Assembly: GCF_008693185.1 (NCBI RefSeq)
Contig: NZ_VXKN01000002.1
Location: 1 to 64,000 of the forward strand
Length of the DNA stretch: 64,000 nt
DNA from: Acinetobacter qingfengensis
GTDB lineage: Bacteria; Pseudomonadota; Gammaproteobacteria; Pseudomonadales; Moraxellaceae
Direction of reading: 5' to 3'
Shown: positions 35,567 through 46,400 of the stretch, in pieces
How positions within the stretch are numbered: the first letter of the stretch is position 1
How the letters are laid out: each line of letters begins with the position of its first letter
Notes under the pieces: model-generated
The model's input: only the letters and a program-made list of their open reading frames with translations
Told to the model about the DNA's origin: nothing
Database searches by the model: none
Program-made: the position numbers and the translations under genes

Positions 35567-38500
35567 CTAATTATTTTTCCTATTAACCAAACTTTTAAAG
35601 TAATTTTTAAAGTTATCCACAATGACATATACAGCAGGAATAACCAGTAACGATAATAAGGTGCTACTAACTAATCCACCAATAATTGCAATCGCCATTG
35701 GCATACGAAAACTTGGATCTGTACCAAATCCCAAAGCAATCGGCAACATTCCAGCTCCCATAGCGACTGAGGTCATAATAATCGGTCTGGCTCGTTTTAA
35801 ACAGGCATCCTGTATTGCTTCTGCTCGAGTTAATTGTAACTGGGTTCTGGCAATAATAATGTAATCTACCAATAAAATAGAATTTTTTGCAGCAATACCC
35901 ATTAACATGATCAAGCCGATCAAACTAGGCAAGGCCAATAAATTATTAGTTATTAGTAATAAAATAAATGCACCAGCCGTAGACAAGAGTAAGGCCATCA
36001 AAATGGTTACGGGTTGAAAAAAATCTCTGAATAATAAAATTAATATGGCATATATACAAACAACACCCGTAATAATCACCAGACCAAAACTTGAAAAAAG
36101 CTCAACCATAACTTCGGCATCACCCGTATTGGTCAACACAACCCCTTCAGGTAAATTCTGCATAATGGGCAAGGAGGTTACTTGTGTTGCAATATCGCCT
36201 AATGCTTCACCATTCAATTCCATAATAAAATTAATATTTCTTAACCGATTAAATCGCTCAATTTGTGAATAGCCATTTTCCATGGTCATCGCTGCAATAC
36301 TGCCTAGCATGACTTCTCCTCGTTGACCATTGATCATTAATTTTTTAATTTTTTCAATATCCTGTCTAACCTCCACAGGCAATCGCATGACAATCGGAAT
36401 CTGACGCTGATCAGAATTTAGTTTTGATAAATTCTGATCATAATCCCCGATGGTTGCTACCCGAATCGTTTGGGCGATTGTTGATGGACTAATGCCCATC
36501 ATTGCTGCCTTGGCATAATCAGGTTTGACCACAATTTCCTTGCGTTCCAGTGCAACCCCAGAAGTGACTGTACCAATATTGGGTATACTTCTAAGCTGTT
36601 CTTCCAGAATATAAGCTGTTTGAAGTAGTTTGTCGGCATCTTCTCCCGATAATGCAAACTGATATGAATTATTGGCAGTTTCCAGACCAATCTGTACTCG
36701 TGTACCACTAAGATGATCAATCAGGGTTTTACGTAAATCCTGTTCTATTTGTTGCAAAGTTTTTTGACGATCCTGATAATCTACCAGTTGAATGGTCAAA
36801 ACTGCCTTTCTAACTTCTGCAAGATTGGAAGCCAAAGGATTATTTCCTACGGAGCCAGCACCAATCGTTGTATAAACACTTTTTATATCAGTCTGTTGCT
36901 GAATCAGTTTTCTGGCATATTCGGCAACATCAACCATAGTTTTTAAATTGGTTGCTGCGGGTAATTCCAGCCTTACCTGAGTCTGCCCCGTATCTGATGA
37001 TGGAATAAATCCTTTTTTTAATAAGGGAATTAATAACATTGACGTCATAAATAGCACAATTGCCATGATTAAAGTTAACCATTTATGCTCAACACACCAT
37101 TTCACCTTGTTTAAATAGGTATCCATGACCATGCCATGATTGTGTTTGGGTTTTAGAACTTCATCTTGTTTCGCTTGCTGATCTGAATTTAACTGAATAA
37201 AAGATTTTAACAAATAAGCACACATCATTGGCGTCAATAATCGGGCAATTAATAACGAGGTAAATATGGCAAGAGATGCTGTCCAGCCAAATTGCACAAA
37301 GAATTTACCAGCAACACCACTCATAAAAGCTGTAGGTAAAAATACAACGATCAGGGAAAGTGTTGTGGCAATGACTGCCAGTCCAATTTCATTCACAGCA
37401 TTCATGGCCGCCTGATATGGACTTTGCCCATTCTTCATGTGACGAATAATATTTTCTATCTCGACAATGGCATCATCCACCAGAATTCCAACCACCAGAG
37501 ATAATGCCAGTAATGTCACAACATTGATGGTAAAACCCAAATAGTACATACCTGCAAAAGCAGGCAAAATGGAGAGCGGTAAAGCAATTGCTGCAATCAA
37601 TGTTGCCCGCCAATCCCGTAAAAATAGCCACACCACCAGAATGGCTAATAATGCGCCTTCATATAATAAATACATTGAGCCGTTATAATTACTTTTTACG
37701 GGATTAACAAAATTAAAGGCTTCATTAAGTTTTAAATCAGGATATTGTGTTTGTAATTGCTGCAAAACCAGCTGGATATTTTTTTCAACTTCAATTTCAC
37801 TTGCACCCTTGCTGCGCAGAATTTCAAAACCGATAACAGGCTGACCATCCAGTAGTGCCAGACTACGACGTTCGGTATAACTATCCGTTATATTTGCAAG
37901 TTGATCCAGACGAATGTAATTTCCATTTTTTAGGGCAATATTAATTTTACTCAAATCGGCAACAGTTTTTGCTGTGGCATCTATACGAATAACCTGTTCA
38001 CCCTGCCCCAGTTTCATTTGCCCACCTGATGCTTCAAGCTGGGTTAATTTGAGTTGCTTTGACAAATCTTCAACTGTCATATGAATTGCGGTCAACTGAT
38101 CAAGCTGTGGCTCAATATTGATTTGTCGGGTTAATCCTCCCACCCGACTCACAGCACCGACACCATGCACCTGTAATAATCGCCGTTGTACTTCATGATC
38201 GACAAACCAAGATAAACTGACTTCATCCATTTCAGGTGCCTGAATGGTATAGGTCAGAATTGGAGAAGATGCGACATTAATCTTATTAATTGCAGGTGTT
38301 GGCATTTCTGCGGGTAAATCAGCCTGAATACGGGAAATTGCTCCCCTAACATCATCCACAGCTTCCTGTAAATTTTTTTCAAGATCAAATTCAACTGTAG
38401 TAGTTACCACACCATCCGAAATAATTGTAGACTGGTGTTTTAAACCTTCCAGAGTATAAATGGCATCTTCAATTTTTGTGGCAACATCAGTTTCCAGTTG

Positions 38501-38671
38501 TCGAGGTGCTGCACCTGGTAAAGTGGCCGTTACCGTCACCACGGGTAGCTCAATATCAGGAAATGACTGAATCTCCATTTTATAAAAGCTATATAATCCA
38601 ACACAGCTTAATAAAATAAATAGTAATATTGATGGAATTGGATTTTTTATTGACCAGACAGAAAAATTCAT
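35567..38671 (-). CDS. RND-family (HAE-1) efflux pump, candidate siderophore exporter
   Basis: A 1034-residue inner-membrane proton-driven pump. Transmembrane segment 1 is at about residues 12-30; the proton-relay pair lies in VVGILVDDAIVEIENI; two large periplasmic loops and about 12 segments are present, the usual size for AcrB/MexB-type proteins. It lies 3 nt after its membrane fusion protein gene and ends the siderophore operon, so export of the siderophore or its precursors is a reasonable inference; general drug efflux is the alternative. No outer-membrane channel gene is nearby. Confidence 0.92.
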   Translation of the reverse strand: MNFSVWSIKNPIPSILLFILLSCVGLYSFYKMEIQSFPDIELPVVTVTATLPGAAPRQLETDVATKIEDAIYTLEGLKHQSTIISDGVVTTTVEFDLEKNLQEAVDDVRGAISRIQADLPAEMPTPAINKINVASSPILTYTIQAPEMDEVSLSWFVDHEVQRRLLQVHGVGAVSRVGGLTRQINIEPQLDQLTAIHMTVEDLSKQLKLTQLEASGGQMKLGQGEQVIRIDATAKTVADLSKINIALKNGNYIRLDQLANITDSYTERRSLALLDGQPVIGFEILRSKGASEIEVEKNIQLVLQQLQTQYPDLKLNEAFNFVNPVKSNYNGSMYLLYEGALLAILVVWLFLRDWRATLIAAIALPLSILPAFAGMYYLGFTINVVTLLALSLVVGILVDDAIVEIENIIRHMKNGQSPYQAAMNAVNEIGLAVIATTLSLIVVFLPTAFMSGVAGKFFVQFGWTASLAIFTSLLIARLLTPMMCAYLLKSFIQLNSDQQAKQDEVLKPKHNHGMVMDTYLNKVKWCVEHKWLTLIMAIVLFMTSMLLIPLLKKGFIPSSDTGQTQVRLELPAATNLKTMVDVAEYARKLIQQQTDIKSVYTTIGAGSVGNNPLASNLAEVRKAVLTIQLVDYQDRQKTLQQIEQDLRKTLIDHLSGTRVQIGLETANNSYQFALSGEDADKLLQTAYILEEQLRSIPNIGTVTSGVALERKEIVVKPDYAKAAMMGISPSTIAQTIRVATIGDYDQNLSKLNSDQRQIPIVMRLPVEVRQDIEKIKKLMINGQRGEVMLGSIAAMTMENGYSQIERFNRLRNINFIMELNGEALGDIATQVTSLPIMQNLPEGVVLTNTGDAEVMVELFSSFGLVIITGVVCIYAILILLFRDFFQPVTILMALLLSTAGAFILLLITNNLLALPSLIGLIMLMGIAAKNSILLVDYIIIARTQLQLTRAEAIQDACLKRARPIIMTSVAMGAGMLPIALGFGTDPSFRMPMAIAIIGGLVSSTLLSLLVIPAVYVIVDNFKNYFKSLVNRKNN

Positions 38672-38674
38672 ACG

Positions 38675-39835
38675 TTAATTCAACTCTTTCAGCAAACCAT
38701 TGGTAATATTAGAAACAGGAATCTTATTTCCGATTTGAATAACATCACCATCTGAAAGGAAGTTTCCACTTGATTCTACGACTTTAAGATTTTGATCCAG
38801 ATTAAAGACTTCAACCCTGTCTCCTGTTTGACGTCCTACATTAATTTTTATACGTTTAACTTTATTATGCGGATTTACCACAAAGATATAAGAATAACTA
38901 TCCTGCATCACAATGCTACTTTGTGGCAAGGTTAATACCTGATGTTTACCCAGTATAAATCTTCCCTCAACAAACATTCCCATTTTGACAGCATCACTAA
39001 CAGGTAAATCAACATAAGCAATTCCCCGATTAGTATCCTCATTCACCACAGGTGAAAGTTGACGTACATGACCAGTAATAGAATGACCATTCGATGTTTT
39101 AATAATCACCTGCATTGCAGGCTGCAAATCATATAATTCCCGCTGAGTAACTTCGGCATGCCATTCAAGCTGATTTTTTCGGATCATTCTAAATAATTCC
39201 TGTCCAGCCTGTAATAATGATCCTGTTGTTGCCGTTCTGGAACTAATCACGCCATCATCTGTGGCATAAATTCTGGTCTTCGATAACCGAAGCTCATTTG
39301 TTTTTACGCCAGCCATAGCTGCTATTAATTTGGATTGAGCCGTTTTTTCAGTAGTTAAGATTTGGGACATTTCCTGATCTGAAATTGCCCCTGTATTTTT
39401 TAAATGTTGAATACGATATGTATCCTTATTGGCCTCATCCAAAAGAGATTTAGCCTCCAGAGCCTGAGCTCTGGATTGAGATAAATCTGCCAGAATAAGA
39501 TCATTATCCACTTTTGCCAGTAATTGACCTTTTTTTACATGATCACCAACATTTACAAATATCCTATTAATCTTCACACCAGAAATTTCGCTACCAATAA
39601 TGACTTCCTGCCACGGTTTAATATAGCCATAAGCCAAAAGATCTCTGGAAATATTCTCAATGCGGGGATGAGTAATAGAAACTGTCATTATGGGTGAACT
39701 AGCAGTTTTTGTTTGTTGTTTATCAGAAGAATGACTCTGATAATTGAATAAAAACAAAACCAGAAAAACAACAACAAAGAAAAGTACATAATACTTTACT
39801 TTAATTTTAGCAAAAAAAGATTTATTACTTAACAT
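38675..39835 (-). CDS. periplasmic adaptor (membrane fusion protein) of the RND pump
   Basis: A 386-residue HlyD/AcrA-type adaptor. One N-terminal membrane anchor (about residues 14-31) and no lipobox; a biotinyl-lipoyl-like segment (INRIFVNVGDHVKKGQLLAKVD), an alpha-helical hairpin, and beta-barrel/membrane-proximal parts (GMFVEGRFILGKHQVLTLP). It lies 58 nt after the acyltransferase gene. Confidence 0.92.
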   Translation of the reverse strand: MLSNKSFFAKIKVKYYVLFFVVVFLVLFLFNYQSHSSDKQQTKTASSPIMTVSITHPRIENISRDLLAYGYIKPWQEVIIGSEISGVKINRIFVNVGDHVKKGQLLAKVDNDLILADLSQSRAQALEAKSLLDEANKDTYRIQHLKNTGAISDQEMSQILTTEKTAQSKLIAAMAGVKTNELRLSKTRIYATDDGVISSRTATTGSLLQAGQELFRMIRKNQLEWHAEVTQRELYDLQPAMQVIIKTSNGHSITGHVRQLSPVVNEDTNRGIAYVDLPVSDAVKMGMFVEGRFILGKHQVLTLPQSSIVMQDSYSYIFVVNPHNKVKRIKINVGRQTGDRVEVFNLDQNLKVVESSGNFLSDGDVIQIGNKIPVSNITNGLLKELN

Positions 39836-39893
39836 AAATAATCCAATAATACAGATTTATTCTTTAACAGAAAGTGAGATAACAGATTAATCA

Positions 39894-40505
39894 CTATTGG
39901 ACTTCAATCTTGTCTTTAAATTTTTGCATAACCTCTGAATTATAAAATTGATCTTTTTCACAAAAATATAAAACAGCTTTCTTTTCTGGCATGATTAAAT
40001 CTTTCTGTATCATATAAGCAAAACTTTCTGCAATCTTAAAATAGGCTTTAATATTACTATTTGGTTCACCAACAATTTTTTTCGCCTGAGTATTTCTAAA
40101 AATAAATTCATTGATCAATATTGCCATATAAGTTAGATATACACCTCTCATTCTGGCACTCACATTTGCCAAAGCCTGATGCCACCCCATATCATGAATA
40201 TCAGCATCATAGTATCTTGCCAATCTATCACGATACCCTTCGTATATTTCAATATAGGCAATATCCATATTATTCTTTGTCATGATATATGGACGCTGAT
40301 GATCATCTGCCAATGCTTTTTCCAGATACATTGCAACATTTTCTATAGATTCATCTAGATGCCATTGTTTAGCAATATGTTCAAGATTCATCCATTGATG
40401 AATCAATGCCAAATCTTTTGGATAATTTATGGCTCTTAATGCATAAGTGTCGTGATTAATATCCAGAGAAAAATAATCAGGTAAACAACGTGATATAGTA
40501 TTCAT
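39894..40505 (-). CDS. IucB-like N-acyltransferase (hydroxamate formation)
   Basis: A GNAT-fold enzyme of the IucB/AlcB siderophore family, expected to acetylate or acylate the hydroxylated amine made by the neighbouring monooxygenase. Family signatures are IHQWMNLEHIAKQW, YIEIYEGYRDRLARYY and GEPNSNIKAYFKIAES. The frame opens at 40550, overlapping the upstream gene, but the ATG giving MNTISRCLP has a TAGGA site 7 nt upstream and is chosen (203 aa). In gene order it corresponds to fbsK of the fimsbactin cluster. Confidence 0.85.
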   Translation of the reverse strand: MNTISRCLPDYFSLDINHDTYALRAINYPKDLALIHQWMNLEHIAKQWHLDESIENVAMYLEKALADDHQRPYIMTKNNMDIAYIEIYEGYRDRLARYYDADIHDMGWHQALANVSARMRGVYLTYMAILINEFIFRNTQAKKIVGEPNSNIKAYFKIAESFAYMIQKDLIMPEKKAVLYFCEKDQFYNSEVMQKFKDKIEVQ

Positions 40506-40533
40506 ATAATTTCCTACATATAATCTGTTTAAG

Positions 40534-41820
40534 TTAATGTGCTGGTTCAAAACTCTGGAATGCTATTCTTTTTTCAACCTGATAGACATCTTTATTTAAA
40601 ATACTATTAATAATAATTGAATTTCGATAACAACCCATACCAAGATCACAAATAGATATACCATGTGAATATAATCCAACATTTTGAACGTAGATATTAT
40701 GATCATTATTTACGCTATAATTAATATTTAGTTTCATTCTATTTTTATCATCCCAGTTAATTACATTTTTAACAGGATCAAGAAACTCAGGAATACGATA
40801 ACCATAACCAAGAGATAAAATAACTACATTAGTTTCTACACTGAAGTTTTCTTCCAGATCCAGATGTTCAAATTCCAGAACCAGATTATTATCACGTTCA
40901 TGCATGGATTCCAGTCTAGAATTTGGCATAATTGTGGTTGCAATTTTGGCTGAATTCGATTTAATGTATAATTCACTATATATCTTATCAATCAGTTTCA
41001 TGGAAATACCTTTATATAATACATCCTGTATTTCTATAATCTGATCTCTCTTTTTTTGTGTTAAGGAATAAAAATGCTCTGTATAATCAGGTGAAGTATA
41101 TTCTAGTGCCAATTTTCCCATATCCATAGTAAAAAAGTGTCTCGATTGTGAGAACCAATTCAATGAATAGTTATATTTATCAATATCTTTCAATAAATCA
41201 TAATAAATTTCCGCACCACTTTGCCCACTACCAATAATGGTAATTGATTTCATTCTTTGATAATTTTCCTTATTATTAATGTAGTTACTACTTAAATGAA
41301 CTTTATCTTTATATTGTTTACAAAATTCAGGAATATTAGGTGATGTTCCTGTACCTAGAACAATATTTTTAGTTTTGGCATAAGCAATATCACCATTATC
41401 ATTAATCCACTGTATGGTGTATATATGCATGTTTTCATCATAGATAACTTCCTGTACATTGGCACTAAAATTAATATTTTTCATCTTACTGACTGCCCAT
41501 TTACAGTAATTATTATATTCTGAGCGTAGAATGTAATATTCTTCACCAATATAAAACTGATAAATTTTCTGAGTTTCTTTTAAATAATTTAGAAATGAAA
41601 ATTTACTGGTTGGATCGGCAAAACTAACCAGATCAGCAACAAATGGAATTTGTAATGTACTCCATTCTGGCATAATACCTGTATGCCAATCAAACTCTTC
41701 TTTTCTATCCAAAAATAGCGTATTTAATTCTTCTAATGGTTCGGCAAGACAAGCCAAACCAAGATTAAAAGGGCCAACACCAATACCGATAATGTCATAA
41801 ATTTGATTTTGTATGCTCAT
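40534..41820 (-). CDS. FAD/NADPH-dependent amine N-monooxygenase (BasC/FbsI/IucD family)
   Basis: A 428-residue siderophore N-hydroxylase. The FAD-binding motif is GIGVGPFNLGLA, followed by the family motif MPEWSTLQIPFVADLV; the NADPH-binding motif is IIGSGQSGAEIYYD. Members hydroxylate lysine, ornithine, putrescine, cadaverine or histamine; sequence alone does not fix the substrate. Since a terminal NRPS condensation domain needs a free amine, a diamine such as putrescine is plausible. GGAG precedes the start. Confidence 0.92.
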   Translation of the reverse strand: MSIQNQIYDIIGIGVGPFNLGLACLAEPLEELNTLFLDRKEEFDWHTGIMPEWSTLQIPFVADLVSFADPTSKFSFLNYLKETQKIYQFYIGEEYYILRSEYNNYCKWAVSKMKNINFSANVQEVIYDENMHIYTIQWINDNGDIAYAKTKNIVLGTGTSPNIPEFCKQYKDKVHLSSNYINNKENYQRMKSITIIGSGQSGAEIYYDLLKDIDKYNYSLNWFSQSRHFFTMDMGKLALEYTSPDYTEHFYSLTQKKRDQIIEIQDVLYKGISMKLIDKIYSELYIKSNSAKIATTIMPNSRLESMHERDNNLVLEFEHLDLEENFSVETNVVILSLGYGYRIPEFLDPVKNVINWDDKNRMKLNINYSVNNDHNIYVQNVGLYSHGISICDLGMGCYRNSIIINSILNKDVYQVEKRIAFQSFEPAH

Positions 41821-41839
41821 TTCTATTCTCCAGATTTAT

Positions 41840-43465
41840 TTATTTGAGTTTTTGTTTGTGAATTTTACCAACATGGGTATATTTAAATTCACTCACATTT
41901 TCTACTTCATCGGGAAGCTTATATTCTGCAATTCGTTTCTCTTGCAAAAATTTACGTATTTCTCGTAAAGAGAATATTCTATCTGCATGTTCTGAAATAA
42001 TAAGAACTTTTATCTTTTCACCTAGTATTTTATCTTCTATACCAATCACACAGACATCTTTCACACCATTGAATTCAAGAATCAAATTCTCTAATTCACT
42101 AGGTGTTATTTTTTCTCCAGCCCGATTAATCTGCTCTTTTGCACGGCCTGTAACAACGATATTTCCATTGTCATCAATGAATCCAATATCACCCGTAATA
42201 TAAAATCCATCTAGGGTAAAACTTTTTTTATTATCTTCTGCAGAATTATAATAACCATTAATCGTATAGGGTCCTCTGGTTAATATAAACCCTGCTGCAT
42301 TACGCTTTAATGCAAAACCATCATCATCTAATATTTTGATTTCATCATATTCAGATAGTTTTTTACCTTGTGTATATACAATGGTATTTACATCATCATC
42401 CAGATGAGTAAAATTAACCAGACCTTCGGCCATACCATATACTTGTTGTATAGTAATATTTAATTTCTCGAGAATTTCATTTGCCAGGACTGGTAATAAT
42501 TTCGCACCACCAATTTGGATTACTTTTAGACTTGATAAATCATAATTATCCTGCTTACCAGAATTAATCCATAAATTGATTAAAGCTGGAACCAGTGATA
42601 CCTGCGTAATCTTATATTTCTCAATCAATGAAAAACAGTTTTTTGCACTGCTATCCTGAGTAAGAATGACTGTTGCACCCGCATAAAAAGCTCCCAGAAA
42701 ACCAGGAGAACTCATGGTAAAGTTATGCATGACAGGCAATACAATTAACTGTTTACTGTGCTGATCCAGATGCGCCACGTCTGCACTTAAACGTACCGAA
42801 TACAAATAATCTGTATGTGTTCTGGCGATCAGTTTGGGTAATCCTGTTGTACCACCTGATAATTGCAAGAAGGCAATATCTGTGGCTTTGGCCTGACTTT
42901 GTTGATTAAAATCAATGGATAAGTTTTTCAGTGCAGGAAATGAATCCTGTAAAGTATGACCATTGGCTATGGTTTGTCTGTACCATAGATTCAAATTCGG
43001 CTGTATAAACTGATTGGTCATGTCAATGACTTCATCATGATGCTGATGGCGATCTACAATACGGATATAACCCACAGCCCGACTTTTTCTGGCAATATTT
43101 TCAATTTCATGAGCTCCATGACCATTTAAACAAAACACTGGTCGAGCGCCAATAAAAGTTAACCCAAACAAAACCACAAAAAACTCGATCACATTCGGGG
43201 ATTGAATCAGGACAAAATCACCCTCTTTAAGTCCTTTTTTCGCAAGATAAGTCCCATATTTTGCAGCATAATCATAAAGCTCTTGATAAGTTAAACTTTT
43301 TTGATCCTGACGAACGGCAATCTGGTCAGCATACTTTTGCCCACTTTCTTCCAGCATTTGAAATAAAGTTTGATTTTGCCAACAACCCTTTTCCAGATAA
43401 AATCTGGCTCTTTCTTCTGAAAATGGAATAAATCCATTTTCTATATCTTTTTGCATTTGATGCAT
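41840..43465 (-). CDS. entE: 2,3-dihydroxybenzoate-AMP ligase (EntE/BasE/FbsH type)
   Basis: A 541-residue stand-alone adenylation enzyme that activates DHB and loads it on the aryl carrier domain of the 1124-residue NRPS. The phosphate loop is QLSGGTTGLPK and the A8 core is GRAKEQINRAGEKI. The acid pocket reads HN (247-248) and MSSPG (251-255), the form found in DHB enzymes such as EntE and VibE; salicylate enzymes carry Cys or Ala in this segment. An AAAGG site precedes the first of two ATGs. Confidence 0.92.
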   Translation of the reverse strand: MHQMQKDIENGFIPFSEERARFYLEKGCWQNQTLFQMLEESGQKYADQIAVRQDQKSLTYQELYDYAAKYGTYLAKKGLKEGDFVLIQSPNVIEFFVVLFGLTFIGARPVFCLNGHGAHEIENIARKSRAVGYIRIVDRHQHHDEVIDMTNQFIQPNLNLWYRQTIANGHTLQDSFPALKNLSIDFNQQSQAKATDIAFLQLSGGTTGLPKLIARTHTDYLYSVRLSADVAHLDQHSKQLIVLPVMHNFTMSSPGFLGAFYAGATVILTQDSSAKNCFSLIEKYKITQVSLVPALINLWINSGKQDNYDLSSLKVIQIGGAKLLPVLANEILEKLNITIQQVYGMAEGLVNFTHLDDDVNTIVYTQGKKLSEYDEIKILDDDGFALKRNAAGFILTRGPYTINGYYNSAEDNKKSFTLDGFYITGDIGFIDDNGNIVVTGRAKEQINRAGEKITPSELENLILEFNGVKDVCVIGIEDKILGEKIKVLIISEHADRIFSLREIRKFLQEKRIAEYKLPDEVENVSEFKYTHVGKIHKQKLK

Positions 43466-43484
43466 TTTAATTACCTTTAATTAT

Positions 43485-46400
43485 TTAAATTGTCAAAGTT
43501 AACTCTTTTCTAATATCAGTAATATCATTTAATTGATGATCACTGACTTTAATCATGGCATGAAAAACACGTTGCACCAGATCAATAATCAATGCTACTT
43601 TGTCTTCACTATAATGATTATTTCTGTAGCACATCACCACTCTCAATGCATTATCAATAGATAATGGTTCTTCATATAATTCAAAATGCAAACCATATTT
43701 TGATAATGTTCTTTCAGGTTCCAGCAATTCAAATTTAAGATCTTGTTGATCATCTACCAGTAAGACACCAGTCAGGGAATTTTTTGCATGGAATTGTATA
43801 TATATCTCAAATAGGCTATCCTCACTTAATTCATCATCTGCTTTAACCGCAGCTTCAATAATTCCTAAAGGAACATCAGAATATGGCAAGCCTTCTATAA
43901 TGGTATTCTTCACCTGTTTAATTAATTCAGAAATTTGCATTTCTTCATTAAAATGAACATGATGTAATACTACATTAGTAAAATAACCGACTGTTTCCTG
44001 ATATTTAATATCTTCACGCCCAGATACAGAAGTCCCAAGCAATAACTTTTTACCACCTTCCAGTAGATAAATAGCCAATGCCAGAGTTGAATATAATGTA
44101 TGAAATAATGAAGCATTATTCTGTTTTGCCAGATGATTTAATTTTTGCACATCAACAGCATTAAGTGAAAAACTGACAAAACCTCCTGCAATGTCTATTT
44201 CTGTTACTTCATCCTTATTGGACAATAAAGGTTTTGATTTATAAACAGTGCCAAGTTTTTGTTTCCAGTATGCCAGATGCTCACCCAGAATAACTGCATG
44301 ATTCTGCTCTAAAGCATGTTGATGGAATTGATTTGGAATAGTATCCCATTCAGGTATTTGATGATTAATTCGCTTCTGATAAGCAACCCATAAATCCTCA
44401 AGCAAAATCCCTGTTGACCATTCATCCATTACATTGTGATAGATTAATAAAGATAAAATCGGCTGGCCATTTTCATCTTTCAGGAATTTAACCCGAATTG
44501 GGAAATGATTAAATAAATCAAAACTATGATAGTTTTCCTGAATCAGGATATTTTGATAATCTTCATTGCCCTGTGCATCTGAATACCAGAACCATTGATA
44601 ATCCTCAAATTCCTGCATAGGTATAATTCTTTGTAGAATTTCACCCTCTGAATTTTCAATTAAAATGGTACGAAGTGCATGATGGCGTTGAATAATATCT
44701 TTAAATGCCAAATAAAAAGCATTTTCATCTATATTAGAGGAAAATCTTAATGCATACGGAATATTAAAAATTGGATTTCTACCATAATCAGAAAACTCTA
44801 TATAAGTTTGTTGTAATAATGAGAGTGGCGCAATAATGTCTATATCCGTTTCTGCTACAGGTATGACAATATCGGAGTGATTATATTCTGTATATGTAGC
44901 GAATTTCACCAATTCATTTGCTGTGGGTGCATTAAAAAAATCAGCGATATTGATCAAAACCTGATGCTTTGATTGCAAACGGCCAATCACTTTGGTCGCC
45001 AGAATAGAATGTCCACCTTTATCAAAAAAATTATCTGTTGCTGTTAATTCTGGTTGATTTAAAACTTGTCTAAATTCCGACAAAATGGTATCCACTAGGG
45101 CAACATTTTCAGATAAATGCTTATCTTTATGATAATTATTTGATTTATCATTTACTATGTTTGCCAAAATATCTTTACTGCTATCTATGCCTTGTAAAAA
45201 TTCCAGGAATTTTTCCAGAATAATTGCACCCGCATTTTTTGATAAAGCGTTCCCTGTAGTTAATTCAAATGTAACCGTCTGCTTATTCTGATCAAATTGT
45301 ACAGCCAGAGCCAAATCATAATCCATATTCAAAGAAGGTATTTCAAGAGGAATCACTTCTATTCCATCAAGATTTAAAAACTGCGTTGCACATACAAACT
45401 GAGTAATTAAAATATTAGGAATATCTTCTCGATCTGTTTTTGTTACAGAAAATATCTCCTCTATCGGTAAATCATAGGAAATACCATTTAAAATTTGATT
45501 CCGCACTGCCCCAATAGTGGCACTTAACTCGGCATTGGTAGATACTCTGACTGGAATCACATTAGAACTTGATGAAATCTGATCAAGCTGTGTAATTTCC
45601 CGATGCTCAACAGTTGGGATAAGAATATCTACTTCATTAATATGCGTAATATTGCTTAGGTATAAACCAAACAATGTTGTAATACTATGAAATGGTGTTG
45701 CTTTGGCTGTTTCACTCAATTTCACAATAAATTGTGATGGATATTTTGCTACAAATCTATTTGCCAGATTTTCCCCTTCAAGATAATTTTCTACGCCATA
45801 TCTTGTTACTGGATAATTATGAATTAGCTTATATACCTCTGGAAAATCATAGTATCTCAAACCATCGTTAAACTGATCTTTCCAGTAATTTAAAATATCC
45901 TGTTTGTTCTTTTTTTCATGTGTTATAAATTTTAATGATGAACTCTCCTTAATTCCAGATTGCTCTACTGCATGTTGATTATAATATTGGCTTAAATAAT
46001 GGAATACAGGTTTCCATGAATTATCATCCATTAAAATATGATGTCCAAGTATTCCCAGAATAACTTCATTCTCAGTCTGAAAAATACTAAATTGAATAGA
46101 AGGTATAGTTGCCAGGTCTATGGGTTGTGTTACCTTCTGAATCAGATATGCTCTGGCTTCATATTCATTTTTTATTTTAATCATTTCTACAGTTTTATAG
46201 CTTTGATGAATTTTTTCTAATTCGCCTTCATCATCCAGTTTATAAATCAGATTTAAATTTGAGTTACCTTCATATAATTTTATAATTGCAGACTGTAATC
46301 TTTCTATATTAACCTGACCTTTTAATTTCAATGCCAGAACAAAAGGTCCAGAAGCAGATATGGGATTTTGTTGATGTAACATCCATGCCCGCTCCTCAGA

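Noticed and set aside
41840..43465. Salicylate-activating ligase
   Set aside because: The pocket reads MSSPG as in DHB ligases, and EntA- and EntB-type genes for DHB are present, with no salicylate-forming lyase.
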